The notes: generated by a model from the sequence alone, not told the origin. Positions 25,269 to 34,150 are shown, numbered from the stretch's first letter. The stretch: DNA of 53,318 nt from 2-01-FULL-40-42 sp964349415 (GCA_964349415.1 CAYGGJ010000001.1:1-53318); one strand, 5' to 3'. Program-made: numbers and translations.

Positions 25269-28200
25269 TTACGCAACGGTGCGGGCGACGAGGGAGTTGT
25301 TTGTAAGGTCATATCCGTTAAAATCAAATCGTTCAGATAAATTAGCGCTTTCATGATAATAATTACGGAAATGATTAATGGTCTGACTGTAATTCGACAT
25401 CGCGCTAGTGTTTCCAGGTATCAATACTCTTTTTTTCCCTCTCTGTTTGGCAAGGTCAGCCATCTTGTCTAAAAATTGTTCGATGAATTTACTCATTTCG
25501 TAATCGTGCTCTTTTGGGACATCAAATCCTCTAACCATAAGCGCACCTTCACCATCTTCAGTATCAACTTCAAACACGAGAACTGATCCGATAAATTTCG
25601 GGAGTTTGGTAACTGGATCAACCGTGACAAATTTATATGGGACTACTTCTCGGTTACGAAGTAGAGGATAGACTGCTGTATAGCAAACGTCGGCCAGATA
25701 TCCTGACATCTCACCGATAAATCCCCGGTCCGGAATAGCTTTTATTTCCAAATTAGTTTGGCCTCCTGAAATTTGAAAGCGTTCAACTGCCTCTTTGAGT
25801 CTAGAGTAGTATGGTTCAAAAATATCTCTCAGTTTTTCCTTGTTAGCGCGCATCGCCTCTGCGGTTTCCGGAGGCCAATACTCCTCGAGCCCTCCTTTAA
25901 CATTGATGACATGCTCATGAATTGGATCCTTAATCAAATCTACTACCGACAGTATTTGTTGGGGCAATATATTATTAGGAGGTTGTACTGAGGATAGAAT
26001 AGATGTAATTTGATCCTTCAGGTGTGGGTTTTGTAGAAATATCTTTTTAAAAATAAGCCCTCTTAAGATACCGTTCATTTCAGGGCGTTCGCTCTTATCC
26101 ATCTTCATAGCAACGACAGCACTCATGAGAGAATCCATTGAATCAACTCCATCGAGACTGTTATAGTAGGTTTGGAATCGAGAAAGTTCTTTTTCTAAGT
26201 GCTCTTTTTTCTTCCCATCGGCTTCCTTTAGAGTTTCTTCAATCTTTTCAAGCTTATTTCTTAAGAGTCCCTTAACATCTGGTTTGATATCTTTATATTT
26301 AAGAATAGAACGCAAGCTTTTCTGAATGTCGTGATACAACACATGGAAATCATCAGCTACTTCCGATGAGTCAAATTTTATCTTTACCTCTTGTAATAGG
26401 ATAGTTTCTGGCTTATAACCCTCGGGCAGAGGACTTATCCTGCCCTCTTCCATATCTTTCTCAAAATCCGAGATGATTTCCTGAAACGAATGTCTGCCAT
26501 TATCAAAACGGTGAGAGGCTTTACCGGTGACCACCCGTAGATTGGCCAGCTCAAAAGCGGTTAGTTGAGAGGGATGAAGAATGGGTTCTTCTCCGTAGGC
26601 TAATACTTTCATTCGCTCCATTGCGGCAAGAAGATCTGCTTTGGTATCAATTCCTTTTCCTGCGATGTCTGCCGGGAGTTCTTTAATTAGTCCTTTTTCA
26701 AGAAGCGTAAGTTGTTTAAAGTAGTGAAAGACATGAAGATCTTTACTTAATCCAAATTGTTCAACGTATTCGGCAACGATTTCCATATCTCGTGTAGTAA
26801 AAGTAAAAAAATCTTTATAGTTTTGATTGCCCTTAAGTAGAAACTCCATAAATTGAGATGCTCGATCGTACTCATTGTGCAAAAATGCATTTCGACGCTC
26901 ATCAGACTCAGTGGGTAGGGCCTTTAAAAATCTTTCAACTACTTCTTCACCCAATGCGTCTTTCCATTCCTGTTTACCTGCTCTTTCACAAAATACCTCT
27001 GGGGCCTCCAGCGCCCATTGGCGTAGCCCCTCATCTCCATAAATCTCTGTCCATTCCGTTCTTGTTGCAGTCTCTATAAATTTGTCTTTTGCTTCCTCTT
27101 TCCATTTTTTCATTCCTTCATTTCCAAAGGCGGCTCTCCATTGATCAGCGCCTGCAACGCTGATAAATGCCGATCTGTTTACTTCCAACACCGTCCTCAT
27201 AAGTAGGGGATAATGTTCATTTGCACCTACTAAAGGCTGAGATTGTTCGAATCCCGATCTAACCTCACCCTCCGGGAAAAATTTAGCGTAGTTTTTTACG
27301 AGAAACTCTATTTGATCATATGAAAGATCTGAAGTTAAGGCGAACTTATAAAAATTTACTTGATTCATAGTAAGATGATATTCGTCAGGTACAAACTGGG
27401 ACTCTGTAATTTTTTTGCTTACAAATGCCATTTTTTTAAGACTTGCTATTGCGCGATCCCGTTCATCAGGAGTTATATCTTTTTTATTCAACGTTTCCAA
27501 ATCAGCATCCAAAATACTCGCTTTTTTATTTCCTATATATTTGTCTGTGTACTTGACTGCGCTTGGGATTCTATAAAAAGCATTTCTTTCCTCCTCTGTA
27601 AGGATGCCGGCGTCTTTTAATCCATTTTCATCTATGTGGACACTTTGCGCGTTAAGAAAATCGACAAGTTGGGGATCGTCAGAAACAGACGTAAGCCCCA
27701 AATGTAACGGGATCATAAATCTATTTTTAAACCTCCACTCAAGTTCAAATAAATCTTTTTGTTCGCCAGACAAACGTCTTTCATTAATCTTCAATTCTCT
27801 TAGCTCGTTTTCAATAGATTGCAACTCCGGATAAGTATCCATCGTTTTTGCGACTATCTCGTCCCAGTTTCCTTTTTCCTTCATCTTGAGAAGCGCGTGC
27901 ATGGCATTGTTATCTTTCGAGAGTCTTGTGTAACGTCCCATACTTCCATATTCGTCTGTTTTTCTGGTATCAAAGGCATTTATCGCGATCAAACGTCTTA
28001 TGACAAAAGGAGTAGGATTGCGAGATAAATACTCAATTGCGAGTGAAGGTTCTGCTGCATAATACCGCTCGTCCCAATCTGCTCCGCGATAAGCCCGTCT
28101 CTCCTCGAAGCATATCGACATAGCGTCGTCATCAACCTCCTGTTTTATTCGGTCGAGAATATCTTCATCAAAGAATTTACGAAAGACGGTGGTTTTTTCT

Positions 28201-28895
28201 TTCCCACGCATTCCTGAAAGAAGTGCAAGACGATCCTTGATGAGGTTATTAACGGGAAAACCCATCTTAACGAACTCGTAGTATCCAAGACTGTGAAATT
28301 CACGTGCAAAGTTATACGCCGGATTATGTTCGATCACCCCGTCTAAGCGATACTGCTTTAGTACTTCTTCGCACTGATCCTTGAGGGGGTTATATTTTTC
28401 CTTCTTTTCTTGGTACTCTGATTTGTCAGCTCCCTTCAGTTCAGCCTCGTACTTTTTATAATCAAAATACGCTTGATGGGCTTCTTGTAATTCTTTATCA
28501 GAAAGCGCAGGATTTATATACTTCATGATCTCTACTCCTTCCGGGGTCTCAAAAACTTCTGTATAGTAATCATAGAAAACTGTTGTGCTCGCATCTCTTA
28601 AGTCGCGAATTTCTTCGCGGGTTTCTTGCGGAATCTGATGCCATTTCTTTCCGGCTGTGTTTTTTGCAATCTCCTTTAATTGTCCGCGAATTTCATCCAG
28701 GCGCGCCCTGTAAGGGTCTTTGTGATCTTTGACTTCTATCTCTGTGTAATTTTTTGGGTTGTCCTTATCCTTGGAATCTTGGGGAGGTTGGTTAAAAGAG
28801 GCGAGCTTGTCGAGCACTTTTTTGGTTGGATCAGATTGTTGAGGAGCTGGCTTTTCAAGAACCGCAGTAGGAGTACCTTCACGAGGCTCAGCCAT
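25269..28895 (-). CDS. Giant soluble protein of unknown function
   Basis: 1208 residues from MAEPREGTPTAVLEKP; a TTG six codons upstream (28913) is less likely because TAGGAT (28904-28909) ends 9 bases before the chosen ATG. No signal or membrane segment. Mostly helical and charged. Residues about 585-660 contain three imperfect repeats of about 27 residues with the core W-x3-x-G-x-E-G-x3-W-x2-E-A. The last about 120 residues, GALMVRGFDVPKEHDYEM onward with a long helix and RVLIPGN, look vaguely like a GNAT acyltransferase fold, but no acceptor-binding motif is certain. It is flanked on both sides by decayed ychF starts. Confidence 0.78.
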   Translation of the reverse strand: MAEPREGTPTAVLEKPAPQQSDPTKKVLDKLASFNQPPQDSKDKDNPKNYTEIEVKDHKDPYRARLDEIRGQLKEIAKNTAGKKWHQIPQETREEIRDLRDASTTVFYDYYTEVFETPEGVEIMKYINPALSDKELQEAHQAYFDYKKYEAELKGADKSEYQEKKEKYNPLKDQCEEVLKQYRLDGVIEHNPAYNFAREFHSLGYYEFVKMGFPVNNLIKDRLALLSGMRGKEKTTVFRKFFDEDILDRIKQEVDDDAMSICFEERRAYRGADWDERYYAAEPSLAIEYLSRNPTPFVIRRLIAINAFDTRKTDEYGSMGRYTRLSKDNNAMHALLKMKEKGNWDEIVAKTMDTYPELQSIENELRELKINERRLSGEQKDLFELEWRFKNRFMIPLHLGLTSVSDDPQLVDFLNAQSVHIDENGLKDAGILTEEERNAFYRIPSAVKYTDKYIGNKKASILDADLETLNKKDITPDERDRAIASLKKMAFVSKKITESQFVPDEYHLTMNQVNFYKFALTSDLSYDQIEFLVKNYAKFFPEGEVRSGFEQSQPLVGANEHYPLLMRTVLEVNRSAFISVAGADQWRAAFGNEGMKKWKEEAKDKFIETATRTEWTEIYGDEGLRQWALEAPEVFCERAGKQEWKDALGEEVVERFLKALPTESDERRNAFLHNEYDRASQFMEFLLKGNQNYKDFFTFTTRDMEIVAEYVEQFGLSKDLHVFHYFKQLTLLEKGLIKELPADIAGKGIDTKADLLAAMERMKVLAYGEEPILHPSQLTAFELANLRVVTGKASHRFDNGRHSFQEIISDFEKDMEEGRISPLPEGYKPETILLQEVKIKFDSSEVADDFHVLYHDIQKSLRSILKYKDIKPDVKGLLRNKLEKIEETLKEADGKKKEHLEKELSRFQTYYNSLDGVDSMDSLMSAVVAMKMDKSERPEMNGILRGLIFKKIFLQNPHLKDQITSILSSVQPPNNILPQQILSVVDLIKDPIHEHVINVKGGLEEYWPPETAEAMRANKEKLRDIFEPYYSRLKEAVERFQISGGQTNLEIKAIPDRGFIGEMSGYLADVCYTAVYPLLRNREVVPYKFVTVDPVTKLPKFIGSVLVFEVDTEDGEGALMVRGFDVPKEHDYEMSKFIEQFLDKMADLAKQRGKKRVLIPGNTSAMSNYSQTINHFRNYYHESANLSERFDFNGYDLTNNSLVARTVA

Positions 28896-28942
28896 ATTAT
28901 TTAATCCTAACAAATATCACGTAAAGATGTGAGATAGTAGGA

Positions 28943-28993
28943 TCAATTCAAAAGGCAGGATTGCGGATCGGCGATTCCTATTTTGAGATTCAT
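28943..28993 (-). pseudogene. Second decayed ychF-like start
   Basis: A 16-residue frame MNLKIGIADPQSCLLN follows a TATAAT box (29002-29007). It resembles the YchF start (MxLxxGI) and shares the derived P-Q-S with the remnant at 25177; the DNA segments AGGATTG[T/C]GGAT and CGATTCC are common to both, as is GGTCAGTTCAAAAAGGC in slightly altered form. So the two remnants are probably copies of each other. The box overlaps the promoter of the gene at 29012 on the other strand. Confidence 0.5.
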
Positions 28994-29000
28994 GATATGC

Positions 29001-29007
29001 TATTATA
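29001..29007. promoter_or_regulatory. Overlapping divergent -10 boxes
   Basis: TATTATA reads TATTAT rightward, ending 6 bases before the ATG at 29012, and TATAAT leftward, ending 9 bases before the ATG at 28993. The same bases could serve transcription in either direction. Confidence 0.45.
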
Positions 29008-29011
29008 AAGT

Positions 29012-29806
29012 ATGGTTAGCAAGAAGCCAAAAAAGTTTTGGTGGTTACTGCTTCTCCCGCTCTTTATTGTCTTTTTCTACATGGTCATGGGGATTGTCTT
29101 TTCGGGGCCGCCTACTCAGGAAGAGTTAAGCGAAAAGTTCATAGTAGTAAACCCGCTTGATCTTTCGCAAATAAGAGGATTTTCCAAATACAGAAGCTGT
29201 ATGGGACACGATTATCGCGCTCCATTGGTTTCAGGCCCAAAGGAATCCACACCTCGTTCAATGAAGCATTACATAAAAGTGAAGGAAGAGTTAATGGGCA
29301 AAAACGGTGTCGTAAAAGCGATAGCACCTTTTGATGGTAAGATTTCTAACATTGAAAAAAGGGATCCAGAACGTACCTCCACCGATCAGCAGATTTGGTT
29401 GAGTCCCAACGCAAACGATGCTTCGCCAAGATTATGGCATTTTGTCTTTTTTCACATAGATCTTAGAGACGACCTTAAGGAAGGGTCTGTGGTAAAGGCA
29501 GGTGAAACTATTGGTACCGCAACTTTGGCAAGAGGACCTGAGAAAACTACCGACAATTTTGATATGGCTGTCAAATTTACACGGCCTATGGCAGAGCCAT
29601 CCATAGATGAACCATTTGCGCATATGTCAGACGAAGTATTGTCAGAATATCGCCAATACGGCATAACTCCGTCTAACGTCATAATTTCAAAGGAATACCG
29701 AGATCAGAATCTTTGTCCAACGATAGATAAGGTTGTAGGAGGAGATATCTATTTCCCACCAAACACCGATCCCAACGATATAGTCTACTTACAAGAATCT
29801 CTTTAA
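29012..29806 (+). CDS. Membrane-anchored M23-like (duplicated hybrid motif) protein
   Basis: 264 residues. N-terminal membrane helix (about 9-30), then an extracellular domain of about 180 residues. RSCMGHDYRAP has a His-x-Asp reminiscent of the first zinc ligands of M23 peptidases, VVKAIAPFDGKISNI and GSVVKAGETIGTATL are the paired beta turns of that fold, and WHFVFFHIDL holds a His where the family has HxH. Only one His of the final motif is present, so activity is uncertain and the protein may be a non-catalytic envelope factor. Confidence 0.65.
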   Translation: MVSKKPKKFWWLLLLPLFIVFFYMVMGIVFSGPPTQEELSEKFIVVNPLDLSQIRGFSKYRSCMGHDYRAPLVSGPKESTPRSMKHYIKVKEELMGKNGVVKAIAPFDGKISNIEKRDPERTSTDQQIWLSPNANDASPRLWHFVFFHIDLRDDLKEGSVVKAGETIGTATLARGPEKTTDNFDMAVKFTRPMAEPSIDEPFAHMSDEVLSEYRQYGITPSNVIISKEYRDQNLCPTIDKVVGGDIYFPPNTDPNDIVYLQESL

Positions 29807-29817
29807 AGCGAGGTGTC

Positions 29818-30876
29818 TCACAAATGCTTCTTGAAGAAATTTACTGTGTTTTGCATCGCTTGGTTGAAGGTTGAGCCCGATAGATTATGTCCTCCTCCCG
29901 GATATTCATTAAGCTCGTGAGGAACTGATGTTTTATCTAAAAGAGAATTGAGGTTCCGCGAATATTGTATTGAAACCACATTGTCATCTATCGCATGATT
30001 GAGTTGAAGCGCTCCTTTTAAATCGCTCAAGTAATTAGTCGGCGCCATCTGTTTCCAAAAAGGACTTTCAGGAGTAAAGTCTCCGTACAGATCTCGCAAT
30101 CTTTGGCGCCTTTGTTGACGTTGCGAGGTTTGTTCCGGCGGACGATAACTTCCATCATCAATCCCGTATTCCTGCATATCGCCATAGGTGTATACAGCAC
30201 CTGCCCAGATTACTACAGCCGGTATCTCAGGTTTTACAGCAGAAGACCGGAGTACTACGTTTCCCGCCATGCTGTGACCCCAAAGTCCTATTTTTTTCGG
30301 ATTTACGAGATCTGAATTTTGAAGAGCGCTATATGCATTTAAGGTATCGACGATATAGTCACCGGAAAAATATGCGCCGCTTGCCTCACCCTCAGAGTTT
30401 GCATGTCCTCTCAGGTCTATCTTAAATACTACAAATCCATTAGAAGCAAGATAATCGACATACGACGAGTACTGGGTTAAGGTCTGATATTGCGCAGGTG
30501 GAATATAGCCATGGAGAAAAACAATCGCCGGCCAGCCGCCTGCAGGTTTCGGTCCTTTAGGCTCGGTAAAGACTCCGTTAATCTTTAATCCGTCGGAATC
30601 ATAACTCGTAAGATATGAGGTGTAGTTTCCGTTTTCAGAAACTTTTTCTAGCGCTCCCAACTGACTTTTGTATTCTCTTGCTCGAAGGTAGGGGATGGTC
30701 AGCTCTTGAAAAGGAAAAGGTGTCGGCGTGGGTCCTGAGACCGCTGTATTTATCTGTTTAACCGTTGACTCTAGCTGAGTTACAACGTTAGATTTTCCAC
30801 CGGTGATCTGAGAGTAGAGTAGAAACAAAAGACCTGTCACAATAACTCCGGCACCAATAAATATGAGTTTTCGCAT
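29818..30876 (-). CDS. Exported alpha/beta hydrolase (dienelactone hydrolase/S9-like)
   Basis: 352 residues with an N-terminal membrane anchor (about 4-22) and a Pro/Thr spacer. The hydrolase domain (about 80-352) has the oxyanion loop F-L-H-G-Y, the nucleophile elbow G200-H-S202-M-A-G, acidic D297 in NHAIDD and H330 in YPGGGHNLSG, a complete triad. Related enzymes are acyl-peptidases, esterases and dienelactone hydrolases; substrate unknown. TACAAT (30892-30897) gives a leader of about 9 bases. Divergent from the adenylyltransferase gene. Confidence 0.88.
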   Translation of the reverse strand: MRKLIFIGAGVIVTGLLFLLYSQITGGKSNVVTQLESTVKQINTAVSGPTPTPFPFQELTIPYLRAREYKSQLGALEKVSENGNYTSYLTSYDSDGLKINGVFTEPKGPKPAGGWPAIVFLHGYIPPAQYQTLTQYSSYVDYLASNGFVVFKIDLRGHANSEGEASGAYFSGDYIVDTLNAYSALQNSDLVNPKKIGLWGHSMAGNVVLRSSAVKPEIPAVVIWAGAVYTYGDMQEYGIDDGSYRPPEQTSQRQQRRQRLRDLYGDFTPESPFWKQMAPTNYLSDLKGALQLNHAIDDNVVSIQYSRNLNSLLDKTSVPHELNEYPGGGHNLSGSTFNQAMQNTVNFFKKHL

Positions 30877-30924
30877 AAACGTAAGAACTCAATTGTACCT
30901 CATATCCGATGTTTATAATATGCT

Positions 30925-31353
30925 ATGCGTTATAAAAAAGGATTGGTCGTGGGGAGATTTCAGCCGTTTCATAAAGGACACCTCTATCTCATAAAGCAGG
31001 CGCTTGAGAAAGCTGAAGAATTGATAATCGTCGTGGGAAGCAGTAATAAAAATGACGAGAGAAATCCGTATAGTTTTACAGAAAGAAAAAAGCAGATTGA
31101 AGAGGTTTTAAAGAAACATAAGTTATTGGAAAAGATAAAGAAGATCACCCCTCAACCAGATCATCCGGATGACGGCGTGTGGTTTAAAAATCTAAAAAAG
31201 AAGATAGGTGAGTTTGACGTTGCGTTCGGTAACAATGAATGGGTAAACGGAATTCTTGAAAGTGCGGGACGCGAAGTTATTCGGGTTCCGCTTTATAAAC
31301 GCCACATCTATGAGGGTACAAAGATACGGAAGAAGCTAATTCATCCCAATTAA
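30925..31353 (+). CDS. Nicotinamide-nucleotide adenylyltransferase, archaeal-type (NadM-like)
   Basis: 142 residues. The nucleotidyltransferase motif G-R-F-Q-P-F-H-K-G-H and the C-terminal Y-E-G-T-K-I-R-K-K-L (ISSTxxR equivalent) fit archaeal NadM-type enzymes that make NAD from NMN and ATP; NPYSFTERKKQI is also typical. It is about 25-30 residues shorter than archaeal NadM. A related specificity, such as another cytidylyl/adenylyl transfer, is possible. TATAAT (30914-30919) ends 6 bases before the ATG. Confidence 0.82.
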   Translation: MRYKKGLVVGRFQPFHKGHLYLIKQALEKAEELIIVVGSSNKNDERNPYSFTERKKQIEEVLKKHKLLEKIKKITPQPDHPDDGVWFKNLKKKIGEFDVAFGNNEWVNGILESAGREVIRVPLYKRHIYEGTKIRKKLIHPN

Positions 31354-31425
31354 CCTCTTTCTTTATTACACAAGTCTTACGTGAACCTTACGTTATTTTT
31401 GGAGAACAATCTTATAGTTAACTTT

Positions 31426-31740
31426 ATGAAAGAAGTAATGAAGAGTATATTGCTGGCAGTAGGAGCGCAGAAAGTCTTCATGGACATCCTTCCGTTTTTT
31501 TTGACATTTTCAAACTTCTTAGGAGCTGTAGTTTTCTCAGTGTATATAATAATGAATATATACGCAGTCATTCTTTTCTCACAATATATTTATGCGGTTT
31601 GGCATCAACCACTTGACTACATTAAAGACTTCTTTAGCCTGCTTTTCCACCGCCTGCAACGGGAATTCAATACCTTTCGTAGATCTTCAGTGCGTACCAC
31701 ATTAGGAAGGCGAATAGTCCATGCTCATGCGGGTTCTTGA
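31426..31740 (+). CDS. Small membrane protein
   Basis: 104 residues from MKEVMKSILLAVG. Two hydrophobic helices (about 20-55), then an amphipathic basic C-terminal part (FHRLQREFNTFRRSSVRTT). No family recognised. The frame can be extended to a GTG at 31381, but TATAGT (31413-31418) ends 8 bases before the chosen ATG. Its TGA stop is part of the TTGACA box of the next gene. Confidence 0.6.
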   Translation: MKEVMKSILLAVGAQKVFMDILPFFLTFSNFLGAVVFSVYIIMNIYAVILFSQYIYAVWHQPLDYIKDFFSLLFHRLQREFNTFRRSSVRTTLGRRIVHAHAGS

Positions 31741-31765
31741 CATGAGAGCAATTTTTTATTATCGT
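31737..31765 (+). promoter_or_regulatory. Leaderless promoter of the gene at 31772
   Basis: TTGACA (31737-31742), 17-bp spacer, TATCGT (31760-31765); the -10 box ends 7 bases before the ATG at 31772. This decides the start: the frame is open to 31721 but that part is upstream of transcription. Confidence 0.7.
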
Positions 31766-31771
31766 AAAAGT

Positions 31772-32521
31772 ATGCTACGAAGAATCGGATATTTTCTCAT
31801 CCCTTCGTTATTTGTGCTTCTGGCAATGACAGCTTACGGTCAGGATACTTCTTCTGAACCAAACCTTGATACCAGCGGTACTCCTTCCAAACAAAACAGC
31901 CGTACCATCCGTGTAAATGCCCAGGAAAAGAAGCAGGCAGCCCAGGAAAGACTTACAGCTCTAAAGGAAAAAAGGGCAAGCTTCAGCGCATCTCTTAGAG
32001 AAAAGAAAGAAGAGGCTTTGACATTAAGAAAACAAAAACAACAAGATCTTCAAGAAAAACTGCAAACATTTAAAGACGAGCAAAAAAAAGCAAGAATAGA
32101 AAAAATAGATGAGAAACTTGCTCAAATCAACACGAGAAGAACAGATCGTTGGGTAGAGGCATTAGAAAAGCTCGCAGGTATAGTCGATAGGCTTGATGCA
32201 AAGGTTGCTACTGCAGAAACTGAAGGGAAGGACGTAACGACCGCAAAATTAACTATAGAAGATGCGAGAGATGCTATTGCAACAGCGCAAAGTACCGTAA
32301 GCTCCCAGGCAGGTAAAGACTATACTGTTTCACTTACAGACGAGAGCACTGCAAAAAACCTCGTGGGAAAGACCGTAAGCGGTATGCAGGCTGATTTACG
32401 CGCAGTTCACAAAGCTATCATCGACGCAAGAAAAGCAGTTATGACGGCTGCAAAAGAGGTTAAAAAATTGAATGCGCCTAAGACTGAAGAGGGAGCTACA
32501 GAGTCAGCAATCACTCAATAA
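31772..32521 (+). CDS. Exported coiled-coil protein
   Basis: 249 residues. Signal peptide MLRRIGYFLIPSLFVLLAMTAYGQ (cleavage after AYG). The mature protein starts with a Ser/Thr-rich spacer, then a Lys/Glu/Gln-rich coiled coil (about 45-115) and a second helical part. No enzymatic motif. Two bases separate its stop from the next ATG, so it is co-transcribed with the small membrane protein at 32523. Similar exported coiled-coil proteins are common in Patescibacteria; function unknown. Confidence 0.75.
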   Translation: MLRRIGYFLIPSLFVLLAMTAYGQDTSSEPNLDTSGTPSKQNSRTIRVNAQEKKQAAQERLTALKEKRASFSASLREKKEEALTLRKQKQQDLQEKLQTFKDEQKKARIEKIDEKLAQINTRRTDRWVEALEKLAGIVDRLDAKVATAETEGKDVTTAKLTIEDARDAIATAQSTVSSQAGKDYTVSLTDESTAKNLVGKTVSGMQADLRAVHKAIIDARKAVMTAAKEVKKLNAPKTEEGATESAITQ

Positions 32522-32522
32522 T

Positions 32523-32819
32523 ATGAACAACGCAACACCGCTACCGGATCTTCCACAAACACCAGAAACAAAAAAACCTCCGATAAATAAGGCGCTGGGC
32601 GTCATATTAGGCGTCCTTGTGGTTGCTCTGATAGGTATTGCTGCGGTTTTCGTAAGCGGAATGTATCAGAAGCCTGTAGAACCTACTCCTTCTTCTCAAA
32701 CAATAATTCCTACTGTTTCTCCAACACCTGCAGATGAGGAAGAAGAAGCAGAAGCCGTAGACACAGGTGATGTAGAGCAGGATCTTGAAGACGTAGAAAA
32801 AGACGTCAACGCGCTCTAA
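32523..32819 (+). CDS. Small single-pass membrane protein with acidic tail
   Basis: 98 residues. Pro-rich cytosolic N-terminus (about 1-22), one membrane helix (ALGVILGVLVVALIGIAAVFV), a Pro/Thr/Ser spacer and a strongly acidic end (EEEEAEAVDTGDVEQDLEDVEKDV). Start chosen one base after the preceding stop. No family recognised. The pairing with the exported coiled-coil protein suggests a shared surface role. Confidence 0.65.
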   Translation: MNNATPLPDLPQTPETKKPPINKALGVILGVLVVALIGIAAVFVSGMYQKPVEPTPSSQTIIPTVSPTPADEEEEAEAVDTGDVEQDLEDVEKDVNAL

Positions 32820-32820
32820 A

Positions 32821-32895
32821 CTCGCATTTAGGCCTTCGCATTTCGCATGTAGGATTTTACCCTAAATGCCATATGCTAAATGCGGAATGCTAATA
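32821..32895. repeat. Intergenic inverted micro-repeat
   Basis: GCATTTAGG (32824-32832) and CCTAAATGC (32861-32869) are perfect inverted arms. Variants such as GCATTTCGCATG, CATATGCTAAATGC and GGAATGCTAA follow, so the region is built from permuted copies of one short word. It lies between the acidic-tail gene and the CofE-like gene. Confidence 0.6.
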
Positions 32896-32908
32896 TATAA
32901 TTGCTCTC

Positions 32909-33670
32909 ATGAAAGTTGTTTCCCAAAATACCCATACAATTACCCAAAAGGACAAAAGCGTAAATAGGCTTCTTGATCAGTACATTCCTTCAGTGAAGGA
33001 GCAATCGGTTGTGGTCGTCACCTCTAAAATCGTGTCAATCTGCGAAGGAAGCATTATTCCCATCGGCTCAGTAGATAAAGATAAGTTGATCCGAGAAAAT
33101 GCGGATTTCTATACAGACCGAGGGGACAGTCAGTATAACGTCATGCTTACTGTCAAAAATGGGATCCTTGCTGCTGGAGCGGGCATCGACGAATCCAATG
33201 GCTTTGGACATTACATATTATGGCCAAAAGACGCCCAAAAAAGCGCAAACTCCATCCGTGAATTTCTAGTTAAAAGATTTAAAGTCAAACATGTTGGTGT
33301 TGTTATTTCAGACAGTAGGACTTCACCGTTGCGCTGGGGAACTACAGGTATGGCCATTGCACATAGCGGATTTCAGGCACTCAAAGACTATATAGGCTCA
33401 AAAGACATCTTTGGTAGAGAGTTTCAGTTTGCTAAGCTAAACGTAGCAGACAGTCTCGCTGCAGCAGCAGTACTGACGATGGGTGAAGGAAAAGAACGGG
33501 CACCTATTGCTGTCATTGAGGACCTACGATATATAAAATTTCAGACGCGTAACCCGACCAAAAAGGAATTGGAAGATCTTCGGATTGAAATAAAAGATGA
33601 TTTATATGCCCCTATTCTGACCAAAGCGGGGTGGAAAAAGGGTGGAAGATCGCGTAAGGATATGCTATAG
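32909..33670 (+). CDS. CofE-like gamma-glutamyl ligase (coenzyme F420-0 ligase family)
   Basis: 253 residues. VVVVTSKIVSICEGSIIPI, VISDSRTSPLRWGTTGMAIAHSGF and D-I-F-G-R are signature blocks of the CofE/FbiB ligase family, which adds Glu to a coenzyme using GTP. No F420 biosynthesis genes are seen here, and Patescibacterial members are often annotated as folate-metabolism gamma-glutamate ligases; the substrate is therefore open. TATAAT (32896-32901) ends 8 bases before the ATG. Confidence 0.85.
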   Translation: MKVVSQNTHTITQKDKSVNRLLDQYIPSVKEQSVVVVTSKIVSICEGSIIPIGSVDKDKLIRENADFYTDRGDSQYNVMLTVKNGILAAGAGIDESNGFGHYILWPKDAQKSANSIREFLVKRFKVKHVGVVISDSRTSPLRWGTTGMAIAHSGFQALKDYIGSKDIFGREFQFAKLNVADSLAAAAVLTMGEGKERAPIAVIEDLRYIKFQTRNPTKKELEDLRIEIKDDLYAPILTKAGWKKGGRSRKDML

Positions 33671-33678
33671 TTAAAATT

Positions 33679-34107
33679 ATGGACGACAGAAGATCTTCAA
33701 AATTCGGACTCGGATTACTGCTCGGTGCCGTTGGTGGTGCGCTTGCCGGAATATTTTTATCCCCCAAATCAGGAAAGGCTATGAGAAAAGACGCTAAGAA
33801 AAAGTATGATGAGCTTATGAAATTAATGAAGGATAAAGAAGTGGATAGAAAAGTCAAAGCAATCTTTGGTAATGTCACCACGGAATCAAAAAAACTCTAT
33901 GAGCAGGTAAAAGAAGAGCTTGTTTCCAGACTTGCTCAGATGAAGAAAGATATTGATAAAAATACATACGTTAAACAGGTTGAAAACGTTGTAGACAGCC
34001 TCAAAAGTCCACTTTCCAAACAGTCAGTAAGCGCTGCTAAAAAACTTAAAGACTCACTGTCCAAAGATTGGACAAAGCTCGAAAAATCTCTCAAAAAACC
34101 GAACTAA
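33679..34107 (+). CDS. YtxH-like small membrane protein
   Basis: 142 residues. The N-terminus FGLGLLLGAVGGALAGIFLSPKSGKAMR is the YtxH pattern: a glycine-zipper membrane helix followed by LSPKSG. The rest is a long amphipathic Lys-rich helix (about 45-140). Family members are small stress-associated membrane proteins of unclear role. TATAGT (33666-33671), overlapping the stop of the preceding gene, ends 8 bases before the ATG. Confidence 0.82.
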   Translation: MDDRRSSKFGLGLLLGAVGGALAGIFLSPKSGKAMRKDAKKKYDELMKLMKDKEVDRKVKAIFGNVTTESKKLYEQVKEELVSRLAQMKKDIDKNTYVKQVENVVDSLKSPLSKQSVSAAKKLKDSLSKDWTKLEKSLKKPN

Positions 34108-34113
34108 AGCCTC

Positions 34114-34142
34114 TTGACAGGCAACTTCTCCAGTGGTATCTT
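34114..34142 (+). promoter_or_regulatory. Leaderless promoter of the first MAKKK tandem paralog
   Basis: TTGACA (34114-34119), 17-bp spacer, TATCTT (34137-34142). The start site falls about 2 bases before the GTG start at 34151. The next paralog has the same arrangement. Confidence 0.7.
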
Positions 34143-34150
34143 CAAACTAA

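Noticed and set aside
32472..32522. Longer start for the acidic-tail membrane protein
   Set aside because: The extra residues overlap the upstream gene; the ATG one base after its stop fits the spacing of other operon genes here.
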